Of a DNA stretch of 32,021 bases, positions 7,423 to 14,777 are shown piece after piece (the first letter of the stretch is position 1; the number at the start of each line of letters is the position of its first letter). This stretch comes from Streptomyces adelaidensis. Its GTDB lineage: Bacteria; Actinomycetota; Actinomycetes; Streptomycetales; Streptomycetaceae. Location: assembly GCF_016598475.1 (NCBI RefSeq), contig NZ_JAEMUX010000091.1, positions 1 to 32,021 on the forward strand. Direction: 5' to 3'. A program made the position numbers and the translations under genes. The notes under the pieces were generated by a model that saw only the letters and a program-made list of their open reading frames with translations, made no database searches and was not told the DNA's origin.

Positions 7423-8250
7423 TTGGACACCTGGCAGTTGCGCAAGGTCTTCGAGAGCAGGTCGGGGACGGTCCGGTGGGACCGGTTCGGGCCGGCCGAC
7501 GGTGAGCCCGTCGTGCTGCTGCACGGCACTCCGTTCTCCTCATACGTCTGGGGGGAGATCGTCTCCGCGCTCACTGCCGCGGACCACCAGGTCTTCGTCT
7601 GGGACATGCCGGGCTATGGCGCGTCCGAAAAGGCCGACGGCCAGGACGTCTCCCTCGCCGCACAGGGCATGGTCTTCGCCGAGCTGATGGAGCACTGGCA
7701 GTTGTCGAAACCGTCCGTCGTCGCTCACGACTTCGGTGGCTGTGTCGCCCTGCGGGCCCATCTGCTGCACCACGTCTCCTACCGGCGGCTGGCCCTCGTC
7801 GACCCGGTGGCACTCGCGCCGTGGGGCTCGCCCTTCTTCCGGCTGGTCGGTGAGAACGCCCCGGTCTTCGAGCAGTTGCCGCCCACCCTGCACCGCGCGC
7901 TCGTCCACGAGTACATCGGCTCGGCAAGCCACCGGGGACTACGCGCGGACGCGGCCGAAGCCCTCGCCGCGCCCTGGACGGACCGGACGGGGCAGGCGGC
8001 GTTCTACCGGCAGATCGCGCAGGCCGACCAGCGCTACACCGATGAGATCCAGGAGCTGTACCCGGGCATCGGGATTCCCGTGACCGTGTGCTGGGGTGAG
8101 GAAGACTCCTGGATTCCCGTCGCCAAGGCCCACGAGTTGGCGTCGCTGATCCCTGGCGCGCGTCTGCGGGTCATCCCCGGCGCCGGGCATCTCGTACCGC
8201 TGGACGCGCCCGCGCAGTTGCTCGCCGTGCTGCTGGATTTCCTCGCCTGA
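7423..8250 (+). CDS. Alpha/beta hydrolase with aspartate nucleophile (dehalogenase/epoxide-hydrolase type)
   Basis: A 275-residue single-domain alpha/beta hydrolase. The oxyanion segment is HGTPFSSYVW (34-43). The nucleophile elbow is AHDFGG with Asp103 instead of the Ser of esterases, as in haloalkane or fluoroacetate dehalogenases and epoxide hydrolases. The catalytic His is His256 in GAGHLVPL, with Asp228 a possible acid. The TTG start at 7423 is chosen because GGAAGGA lies 8 nt upstream; a GTG at 7399 is an alternative. It is a single-gene unit flanked by the inverted duplication, and a 14-bp-stem hairpin begins 12 nt after its stop. It could open an epoxide, remove a halide or detoxify an intermediate. 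The substrate is unknown. Confidence 0.8.
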   Translation: MDTWQLRKVFESRSGTVRWDRFGPADGEPVVLLHGTPFSSYVWGEIVSALTAADHQVFVWDMPGYGASEKADGQDVSLAAQGMVFAELMEHWQLSKPSVVAHDFGGCVALRAHLLHHVSYRRLALVDPVALAPWGSPFFRLVGENAPVFEQLPPTLHRALVHEYIGSASHRGLRADAAEALAAPWTDRTGQAAFYRQIAQADQRYTDEIQELYPGIGIPVTVCWGEEDSWIPVAKAHELASLIPGARLRVIPGAGHLVPLDAPAQLLAVLLDFLA

Positions 8251-8262
8251 CCCGGCGGGGCA

Positions 8263-8295
8263 TGAGCCGGTGGTGGCAGGGCCACCACCGGCTCA
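8263..8295. terminator. Site C palindrome, also a likely terminator of the hydrolase gene
   Basis: Perfect 14-bp arms TGAGCCGGTGGTGG (8263-8276) and CCACCACCGGCTCA (8282-8295) around CAGGG. Its core is the TGGTGG-N5-CCACCA motif shared with sites A, B and D and, with shorter arms, site E. It starts 12 nt after the hydrolase stop, so it may terminate that transcript as well as act as a protein-binding site upstream of the transposase-like gene. Confidence 0.65.
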
Positions 8296-8437
8296 CCCGC
8301 TTTCGGTCGGTTGTCGGCTTGTGAGCAGGCCATGGTGGTGGCCCGGCCACCATCACCGGGCACAGGAGTGTGACCTTCACACCTCGCCCCGAGCGGCGGA
8401 GGCGAGAAGCCTGGTGTGCCATGGAAGACATCGCCAC
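8269..8437. repeat. Right arm of ~170-bp imperfect inverted duplication
   Basis: This is the reverse-complement partner of 7165-7333. It holds sites C and D and extends over the first codons of the transposase-like gene, so this arm is probably the original control region and the left arm the copy. See the left arm for anchors and spacing. Confidence 0.75.
8336..8352. promoter_or_regulatory. Palindromic operator-like site D
   Basis: TGGTGG, 5 nt (CCCGG), CCACCA. Its centre is 65 bp from the centre of site C. It lies 68 nt upstream of the chosen ATG of the transposase-like gene, a position fit for autoregulation. Confidence 0.6.
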
Positions 8438-9542
8438 CCGGCTCTGCGCCGACCTGTTCACGGAGTTCCGTCGCTACGACCAGCGCATCCGGGCACGGCA
8501 GTACGTGGACGGGTTGCTGACAGCCGACGGGCGCAAGTCGATCGCGAACATCGCGGGCGCCGTCGGCGTCCCCGGCGATGCCCAACGGCTGCACCATTTC
8601 GTCAGCAGCTCGCAGTGGGAGTGGCTGCCGTTGCGCCGGGCCCTCACCCGCTTCCTGGAGACCACGGACCGCGCTTCCGCGTGGGTACTGCTGCCGGTGT
8701 CGATTCCCAAGGCGGGCCGGCACAGTGTGGGCGTGGGGCGGCACTTCTCGCCCGATGCGCATCAGGTGGTCAACGGCCAGCAGGCATACGGCATATGGTT
8801 CGCGTCCGCGCGCGTGACCGCGCCCGTCAGCTGGAGTCTTCTGCTGACGCCATGCCGGCGCGTCGAGGGACCTGAGGACGCCACCCCTGATGACAGCATC
8901 GCCGAGCTCCTCCGGGACGTGCGCGACTGGGGTGATCCGCTGCGGCCCGCGCTGCTCGATGTGCACGGGGTTCCGGGGGAAGAGCGCCTTGTGTCCCGGC
9001 ACTTGCGAAGCGGGTTCCCGCTCGCCATGCGGATCAGTGGGCGCGTGGACGTGGCGGCCGATCACCCGGCGCTGAGCGGTCAGGTCCGGCGCGTCGCCCC
9101 CGTGCAGCGCATTCTCGACAAGGCGCTGCGGCTGCGGAACTCATGGCCGACCTCGGCGCCCGGTCGGCCGGGGTCGGCGTTCGCGACGGCCCGGGTACGC
9201 CTCGCGGACGGCGGTCCGGGCAGCGGGTCGCTCACCGCCCTCGGGGTGTGGGGCGATGTGCGCCGCCCGCCCGCTCAGGTGTGGCTGACCAATGTGCGCG
9301 CCGGATCCGCCCCGGCACTCCTGAACCTCACCCGGCTGCACGAGGAGGTCACGCACGGCTGGCGCACCCGCGGTGACGCGGTCGGGTTGCGGGACTTCGA
9401 GGGCAGGTCGTTGCGCGGCTGGCACCGGCACATGACGCTGGCCTCGTGCGCGTACGCGATTTCCGCGCTGAGCTCGGCGGGCGCCGCCGGCTACTCGGCG
9501 GGGGACGGCGAAGCCGCGGCGGTGTTCGGGCGTTCCGCCTAA
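8421..9542 (+). CDS. IS701-like transposase-derived protein, probably domesticated
   Basis: A 373-residue protein matching IS701-family DDE transposases along most of its length: an N-terminal FxEFRRYDQRIRARQYVDGLL region, IPKAGRHSVGVGRHFS (family: D-D-T-G-F-x-K-x-G-x-H-S-V-G-V), and near the C-terminus GLRDFEGRSLRGWHRHMTLA, which keeps the DDE glutamate region. The first catalytic aspartates are replaced (WVLLPVSIPKAG), so strand transfer is unlikely. No terminal inverted repeats or target duplication bound the gene, and codon use matches its neighbours. The ATG at 8421 is preferred; a GTG at 8370 would add 17 residues, but the site directly before it is crowded. It sits beside four related palindromes, so I infer a retained DNA-binding, regulatory role. 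Confidence 0.75.
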   Translation: MEDIATRLCADLFTEFRRYDQRIRARQYVDGLLTADGRKSIANIAGAVGVPGDAQRLHHFVSSSQWEWLPLRRALTRFLETTDRASAWVLLPVSIPKAGRHSVGVGRHFSPDAHQVVNGQQAYGIWFASARVTAPVSWSLLLTPCRRVEGPEDATPDDSIAELLRDVRDWGDPLRPALLDVHGVPGEERLVSRHLRSGFPLAMRISGRVDVAADHPALSGQVRRVAPVQRILDKALRLRNSWPTSAPGRPGSAFATARVRLADGGPGSGSLTALGVWGDVRRPPAQVWLTNVRAGSAPALLNLTRLHEEVTHGWRTRGDAVGLRDFEGRSLRGWHRHMTLASCAYAISALSSAGAAGYSAGDGEAAAVFGRSA

Positions 9543-9621
9543 TGGGAGCTGTCGGGTCGTAGAGACTCGTGCCGTAGCCGCCAGTAGGTGAGCACTTTCG
9601 CCGCCGGAAGCATCCGACTTC

Positions 9622-9677
9622 TGAGGTCAGACCGTGCCCCTGCTCCTTGACCTCAAACGACATGGGGTGTCTGACCT
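9622..9677. terminator. Inverted repeats between convergent genes
   Basis: Two alternative stems share the left arm: TGAGGTCA (9622-9629) with TGACCTCA (9648-9655), and AGGTCAGAC (9624-9632) with GTCTGACCT (9669-9677). They lie at the 3' ends of the transposase-like gene and the convergent GAF/PucR gene, overlapping the end of the latter. A bidirectional terminator is the likely role. Confidence 0.4.
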
Positions 9678-11650
9678 GAGGAGCCCGCCGACGCGCCGTC
9701 GGCGCCTCGTTGCCCACGCAGTACGAGGTGTATGCGATGAAGCCGCAGAGCCAGCTGCACTTCGAGTGCCTTTTCCGGCGTCGACCAGTCCGCGCCGAGG
9801 AGTTCGGCGACCCGCTCCAGGCGGCGGGCGACCGTGTTGGGATGCACATGCAGCAGTTCCGCCGCGTTCGTCTGGCTGCTCCCCGAGGCGAAGTACGTGT
9901 CCAGTGTCCTCGTCAGCTCGGTCAGCCGCTGTGCGTCGTAGTTGAGCACCGGCCCGATCGTCGACTCGACGAACGCGGCGGCGTCACGGTCGTCCGAGAG
10001 CAGGATGCCGAGGAACCCCAGGTCCTCGACCGAAGCGCAGGCTCCCACATTGCCGAGCGCGACCAGCGTTTCCAGGCAGCGCATGGCCTCCTGGTGGGAC
10101 TGGCGCACCAGGCCCAGACTCCGGACCGGCCCGCTCGCGCCCACGGTGACCGGATGACCGAGCAGCGCGGACAGCTGGTCGGACACCGAGCGGGCGAGGA
10201 AGCCCGCCCCCTTGCCGGTTCCGGAGCCGGAGTCGGCCGGCAGCGGTAACAGCAGGGAAATGCAGCCGCGCTGGATGCTCCGTAACCCGCCCATGCGACG
10301 CGCGTACGACGCCGCCCAGCTGGCGGCACGACCGGCGGTGCTGCCCTCGGGGCGCACGACCACCACCACGAGTGGCCGATCGGGCACGATGCCCAGCCTG
10401 CTCGCCCGCAGTTCGAGTTGTTTGAGAGGCCGTCGCTCCACTGCCAGCAGGTCGTCGAACAGCTCGTCCCGGAAGGGGCTCGCCGCTGTCTCCTCGCTGC
10501 GGTGCACTTGGAGCAGTACGGCAACCGCCTGTGCCGTCAGACGCATCCGGCGCACGCCGGTGTCGTCCAGGGGGGTCCGCGGCCGCAGCAGCATCACCGC
10601 GAGTTCCTCGCCGCCGGCCATGACGGGCACGACCCACACTCCGGTGCCGTCGCCGACGACGACCGGCTCGCGGCGCGCGGAGGCGGCCTGCGCGGCTGCC
10701 AGCACCTCGGCCTCGTCGACCGAGGGCAGCTCTCCGACGGCCGAGAGCGTGCGGTTCTCCACGTCCCGGACCAGTACCGCTCCGTCCAGCGCCGTGGCCA
10801 CCTCTGCGGTCAGCGTCTGCAGGTCGCTGCCCGCCATGGCCAGGTCGACCAGTCTGCTGTGCAGTTCGCCGAACCGGCGGAACTCGTTGAGGTCGGCGAT
10901 GTCCGAGTGGCTGCGTTCCAGGGTGCGGGTCTTCTCTATGGCCACGGCCGCCAGTCCCCCGAGCGAGTTCATCAGGGAGACGTCGCCGATGCTGAAATGG
11001 CGGATGTTCCGGTCAGCCGCGTAGAGCACGCCGAAGGAGACGGAGCCGACCGCCAGCGGTGCGGCGATGATGGCTCGGATCCCTTCCGCGCGCACCACTT
11101 CGTCGAGTACGGACGAATGCCGAAAGCTGTCGTCCGAGAGGTAGTCGGGGGTCCAGATGGGGACGTTCGCCTCGACCGACCTGTCACCGAGTCCCCAGGT
11201 GTGCGGCACGCGGTAGCCCACGGTGAGTGCGGAGGCATGCCCGTCCGCCGTCCGCACGTAGCTGTCCCCCGCAGCCTCGTCACGGACGGCGACATAGGAC
11301 ATGTCCATGCCAAACAACCTTCGAGTGCGGCGGGTGATGGTCCCGAGCAACTCGTCGAGTTCATAAGGGAGCGTCAGATCACGCGCGGTGTCGACCAGCG
11401 CGGACAGTTCGGTCTCCCGTTGCTGACGACGGGCGAGCTGGGAATGCACCTGAAGCGCCAGACGCTCGGCGCGCTCCAGACGGAGCACGGCCTCATCGTC
11501 CGGGCGCGCACCGCGTCCACCGAAACTCCTGACCAATTCCTCGATACGACCCGACGGTGCTTCGCCTGCCAGGAGTTCGAGGATGGAAAGCATCGCCCCA
11601 GTCTCATCCACGCACTCGACTCCGGGCTCCGGTCGCTCCGTCGACGTCAC
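9653..11650 (-). CDS. GAF-domain PucR/CdaR-type transcriptional regulator
   Basis: A 665-residue regulator. A GAF sensor domain occupies roughly residues 80-245, including SYVAVRDEAAGDSYVRTADG and AIIAAPLAVGSVSFGVLYAA. A central GGDEF-like/CdaR-type region follows. The C-terminal ~70 residues form a PucR-type helix-turn-helix (FASGSSQTNAAELLHVHPNT then VARRLERVAELLG). Start is GTG at 11650 with GGGGAG about 5 nt upstream; a Met at residue 20 is possible. It is divergent from the methyltransferase-pabAB pair, and the 243-bp gap holds site E. Related regulators in Streptomyces respond to small molecules and activate adjacent genes. Its target is likely the methyltransferase-pabAB transcript, itself or both. 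Confidence 0.85.
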   Translation of the reverse strand: MTSTERPEPGVECVDETGAMLSILELLAGEAPSGRIEELVRSFGGRGARPDDEAVLRLERAERLALQVHSQLARRQQRETELSALVDTARDLTLPYELDELLGTITRRTRRLFGMDMSYVAVRDEAAGDSYVRTADGHASALTVGYRVPHTWGLGDRSVEANVPIWTPDYLSDDSFRHSSVLDEVVRAEGIRAIIAAPLAVGSVSFGVLYAADRNIRHFSIGDVSLMNSLGGLAAVAIEKTRTLERSHSDIADLNEFRRFGELHSRLVDLAMAGSDLQTLTAEVATALDGAVLVRDVENRTLSAVGELPSVDEAEVLAAAQAASARREPVVVGDGTGVWVVPVMAGGEELAVMLLRPRTPLDDTGVRRMRLTAQAVAVLLQVHRSEETAASPFRDELFDDLLAVERRPLKQLELRASRLGIVPDRPLVVVVVRPEGSTAGRAASWAASYARRMGGLRSIQRGCISLLLPLPADSGSGTGKGAGFLARSVSDQLSALLGHPVTVGASGPVRSLGLVRQSHQEAMRCLETLVALGNVGACASVEDLGFLGILLSDDRDAAAFVESTIGPVLNYDAQRLTELTRTLDTYFASGSSQTNAAELLHVHPNTVARRLERVAELLGADWSTPEKALEVQLALRLHRIHLVLRGQRGADGASAGSSGQTPHVV

Positions 11651-11764
11651 ACAATCTCCCCCTGGCCCGAATCACGTAGCAACGACCCTTCCGCTTCCGA
11701 CCATAGCGCAACCAACTCCCGTCAAGATTGGGGCAAGTGAGGTACACCACACCAAAGCCCCGTG

Positions 11765-11779
11765 GGTGGGCGAGCCACC
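11765..11779. promoter_or_regulatory. Palindromic operator-like site E
   Basis: GGTGG, 5 nt (GCGAG), CCACC, the same arm and spacer pattern as sites A-D but with only 5-bp arms. It lies between the divergent GAF/PucR and methyltransferase genes, 114 nt before the latter's ATG. A chance match is possible in GC-rich DNA, but its intergenic position supports it. Confidence 0.4.
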
Positions 11780-11893
11780 ACTCAGGTGGGTCAGGTCTGT
11801 CGCCGGACCACCTTCCTGCACCGACCGCCGTTCGAGAAAGCTGTGCAGCGTTCGACTCGACCGGAGCGGTCCACGCACCCCCATGGAGGTTCG

Positions 11894-12649
11894 ATGTCGC
11901 AGATACGCAGCCACCTCAAGTCGCTCGAGCGCAGCCGTCGATCGCTGACGCGACCGGACAGGCCCCGCGAGTTCACCCTCCTCGACCGGGACTGGGATCT
12001 GCTCGATCAGGTCTTCGCCCCCCTCTACTCCCCCTCGACGCGCATCGGCGCCGAGTTCCTGGGCCTGACCGGCACCGGCGGGCACAAGCCCCCTTCGTCC
12101 CTGCTGGAGATCGGCTGCGGCGCCGGCCTCATCGCCGTCCAGGCGGCGTTGTCCGGCTGTACCTCCGTTCTCGCCACGGACATCAACGACCACGCCGTCG
12201 AGAACACCCGGCTGAACGCGGAACGGCACGGGGTCGCCGACCATGTCACGGCACTGCGCAGCGACCTGTTCTCGGCGCTCGACCCGGACGCCCGGTTCGA
12301 GCAGGTCTTCTGGAGCTCCAACTATGTGATGGCACCGGCCGACTACGCCTACCGGAGCCTCCACGAACGGGCCTACGTCGACGCCGGCTACCGCACGCAC
12401 CGCCGGTATCTGTCCGAGGTCGTGCACCGTCTGACCGACGACGGGACCGCGCTGCTGCACTTCAGCGACCGGGGGAACCTCGGCGCCCTGCGGGAGATCG
12501 CCGTGGAGTGCGGCCGGGAACTGCACACGCTCGACAGCCGGACGGTCGACGAGGGACCCGACCGGGTCGAACACCTCCTGCTGGAGATACGCCCGGCCCG
12601 CGCCCGCCGACAGCCGGCCGGTACACGTCGCGCCCTCGTACAAGCCTGA
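11894..12649 (+). CDS. Class I SAM-dependent methyltransferase
   Basis: A 251-residue methyltransferase with motif I LLEIGCGAGLIAVQAAL, an acidic ribose-binding TDIN and the following HAVENTRLNAERHGV. The layout resembles the MTS/HemK (PrmC-like) group, but the usual NPPY motif is replaced by WSSNYV, so a protein-glutamine or nucleic-acid N-methyltransferase role is doubtful. Start is ATG at 11894 with GGAGG 4 nt upstream. It lies 34 nt before the aminodeoxychorismate synthase gene, probably in the same transcript. It is likely a small-molecule methyltransferase of the cluster, perhaps acting on an amine or carboxylate. The substrate is unknown. Confidence 0.75.
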   Translation: MSQIRSHLKSLERSRRSLTRPDRPREFTLLDRDWDLLDQVFAPLYSPSTRIGAEFLGLTGTGGHKPPSSLLEIGCGAGLIAVQAALSGCTSVLATDINDHAVENTRLNAERHGVADHVTALRSDLFSALDPDARFEQVFWSSNYVMAPADYAYRSLHERAYVDAGYRTHRRYLSEVVHRLTDDGTALLHFSDRGNLGALREIAVECGRELHTLDSRTVDEGPDRVEHLLLEIRPARARRQPAGTRRALVQA

Positions 12650-12683
12650 CGACACCGATCACAGGAAGGGGCCCGGCACCCGG

Positions 12684-14777
12684 ATGCGCACGCTGCTCGT
12701 CGACAACCATGACTCCTTCACCTACAACCTGTTCCACTACCTGGCCGAACTGTCGGGCCGGGAACCCACCGTCGTCAGCAACGACGACCCGTACTGGCGG
12801 ATCCGTCACCTCTCCGCCTTCGACAACGTCGTGATCTCACCGGGCCCCGGACACCCGGGCCGCGCGGGCGACTTCGGAGTCTGCCGAGAGATCGTGGACA
12901 CCACCGACGTCCCGCTCCTGGGAGTGTGCCTGGGCCACCAGGGCATCGCACTGGCAGGAGGGGGAACGGTGAGCCGGGCACCGGAGCCGCGCCACGGCCG
13001 TGTCTCCTCCGTCTTCCACCGGGGAGAAGGGATCTTCGCCGGTCTGCCGAGCCCCTTCGACGCGGTGCGGTACCACTCGCTCACCGTGCACACCCTTCCC
13101 CCCGCCCTCGAAGCGACCGCCTGGACTCGGGACGGGGTGCTCATGGGGCTGCGTCATCGCGAACGGCCGTTGTGGGGCGTCCAGTTCCATCCGGAATCCA
13201 TCGGTACCCGGCACGGGCACCAGCTCCTGGGCAACTTCCTGGAGCGAGGCAGGACCCGGCGCCACCGGCCCGCACGGCGTTCGACACCCCGGGCACGGAC
13301 GTCGCAGGAGCGGAAACTGACCGTCCACGTCCGACGGTTGGCCACCCGGTGGGACGACGAAGTGGTCTTCGAGCATCTCTACGGGACCGCCTCCCACGCG
13401 TTCTGGCTCGACAGCAGTCGCACGGACGACGCCTGCGGCCGGTTCTCCTTCATGGGTGACGCCTCCGGCCCGCTCGCCCGCGTCGCCACGGCCGACACGA
13501 GCAGTCGCACCGTGCGGATCACCTCTCGGGAGGGCGTCCGACTGGTCACGGGAGAGTTCCTGGACTGGCTCGACGAGGACCTGCGTGCCCTGTGTGTCGA
13601 GGCCCCGGACCTGCCGTTCGACTTCGTGCTGGGCTGGGTCGGCAGTCTGGGATACGAGCTCAAGGCCGAGTGCGGAGGTGAGCCGACCCACCGGTCCGCC
13701 GAGGCCGATGCCACCATGCTGTTCGCGGACCGCGCCGTGGTGTTCGACCATCACGCGCGGGTCACCTATCTGCTGGCGCTGGCGGAGCGGGACAACGAGT
13801 CCAGCACGGTCTCCTGGCTGGACGAGACGAGCTCACGGCTGGCCGGCCTCACCGGCAGACGGCCCGGTCCGGTACCCGCCCCGCCCTCCCGCGACGAGGA
13901 CGTACGGATCAAGCTGCGGCACGACCGGGCCGCCTATCTGGAGCTGATCAGACGCTGCCAGGAACAGATCGCCGCCGGTGAGTCGTACGAGATCTGTCTC
14001 ACCAACATGGCCGAGGTACGCACCGCGCTGGACCCCTGGCAGGGCTACCGACGGCTGCGGCGCGCCAGTCCCAGCTCCTACGCCTCCCTGCTGCGTTTCG
14101 GCGAGTTGTCCATCCTGAGCAGTTCGCCCGAGCGCTTCCTGCGCGTCGGCGCCGATGGAACGGCCGAGTCCAAGCCCATCAAGGGAACCCGCCCACGCGG
14201 CGTCACTCCCGCACACGACCGGGCCCTGGCCGAGGAGCTGCGCACGGATGAGAAGGAGCGCGCCGAGAACCTGATGATCGTCGATCTGGTCCGCAATGAC
14301 CTCGGCCGATGCTCGGAGATCGGCTCGGTCACCGCACATGACGTCTTCTCCGTGGAGACGTACGCCACCGTGCACCAGTTGGTCAGCACCGTGCGCGCCA
14401 GACTCCGGCCGGACAGCAGCGCGGTCCAGTGCGTGCGCGCCGCGTTCCCGGGGGGCTCCATGACCGGGGCTCCGAAGGAACGGACGATGCAGATCATCGA
14501 TGCGCTGGAGGGTGGAGCACGCGGCGTCTACTCCGGTGCGATCGGATACTTCTCGCTCCACGGTGCCGCGGATCTGAGCATCGTCATCCGTACGGCCGTC
14601 GTCACACCGGACCGGGTGCGGTACGGCATCGGTGGGGCGATCACTGCGTTGTCGGACCCGGTGGCCGAGTTCGAGGAAACCGCCGTGAAAGCCGCGCCAC
14701 TGCTCGCGCTGGTCGGCGGTACGTTCCCGGGGCGGCGGCCGGCAACCGTGGCTGCGAGCCTCACCGGTACGCCCTGA
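12684..14777 (+). CDS. pabAB: Fused aminodeoxychorismate synthase (PabA-PabB)
   Basis: A 697-residue fusion. Residues 1-~190 are the glutamine amidotransferase: VDNHDSFTYNL, SPGPGHPG, the cysteine nucleophile in GVCLGHQG, and the His-Glu pair in FHPES. After a basic linker, residues ~215-690 are the chorismate-binding domain, with DEKERAENLMIVDLVRNDLG and GGSMTGAPK. Lys500 in KPIKGTRPRG is the PabB-type catalytic lysine; anthranilate synthases have Ala there, so the product is 4-amino-4-deoxychorismate. The domain order (PabA first) is that of antibiotic-cluster enzymes such as those for chloramphenicol or candicidin. No aminodeoxychorismate lyase, mutase or PapC-like gene is present. It overlaps the convergent transaldolase-like gene by 17 bp. 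Confidence 0.93.
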   Translation: MRTLLVDNHDSFTYNLFHYLAELSGREPTVVSNDDPYWRIRHLSAFDNVVISPGPGHPGRAGDFGVCREIVDTTDVPLLGVCLGHQGIALAGGGTVSRAPEPRHGRVSSVFHRGEGIFAGLPSPFDAVRYHSLTVHTLPPALEATAWTRDGVLMGLRHRERPLWGVQFHPESIGTRHGHQLLGNFLERGRTRRHRPARRSTPRARTSQERKLTVHVRRLATRWDDEVVFEHLYGTASHAFWLDSSRTDDACGRFSFMGDASGPLARVATADTSSRTVRITSREGVRLVTGEFLDWLDEDLRALCVEAPDLPFDFVLGWVGSLGYELKAECGGEPTHRSAEADATMLFADRAVVFDHHARVTYLLALAERDNESSTVSWLDETSSRLAGLTGRRPGPVPAPPSRDEDVRIKLRHDRAAYLELIRRCQEQIAAGESYEICLTNMAEVRTALDPWQGYRRLRRASPSSYASLLRFGELSILSSSPERFLRVGADGTAESKPIKGTRPRGVTPAHDRALAEELRTDEKERAENLMIVDLVRNDLGRCSEIGSVTAHDVFSVETYATVHQLVSTVRARLRPDSSAVQCVRAAFPGGSMTGAPKERTMQIIDALEGGARGVYSGAIGYFSLHGAADLSIVIRTAVVTPDRVRYGIGGAITALSDPVAEFEETAVKAAPLLALVGGTFPGRRPATVAASLTGTP

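Noticed and set aside
8421..9542. Active insertion sequence
   Set aside because: The first catalytic Asp pair is missing, no terminal inverted repeats or target-site duplication bound the gene, and codon use equals that of neighbours.
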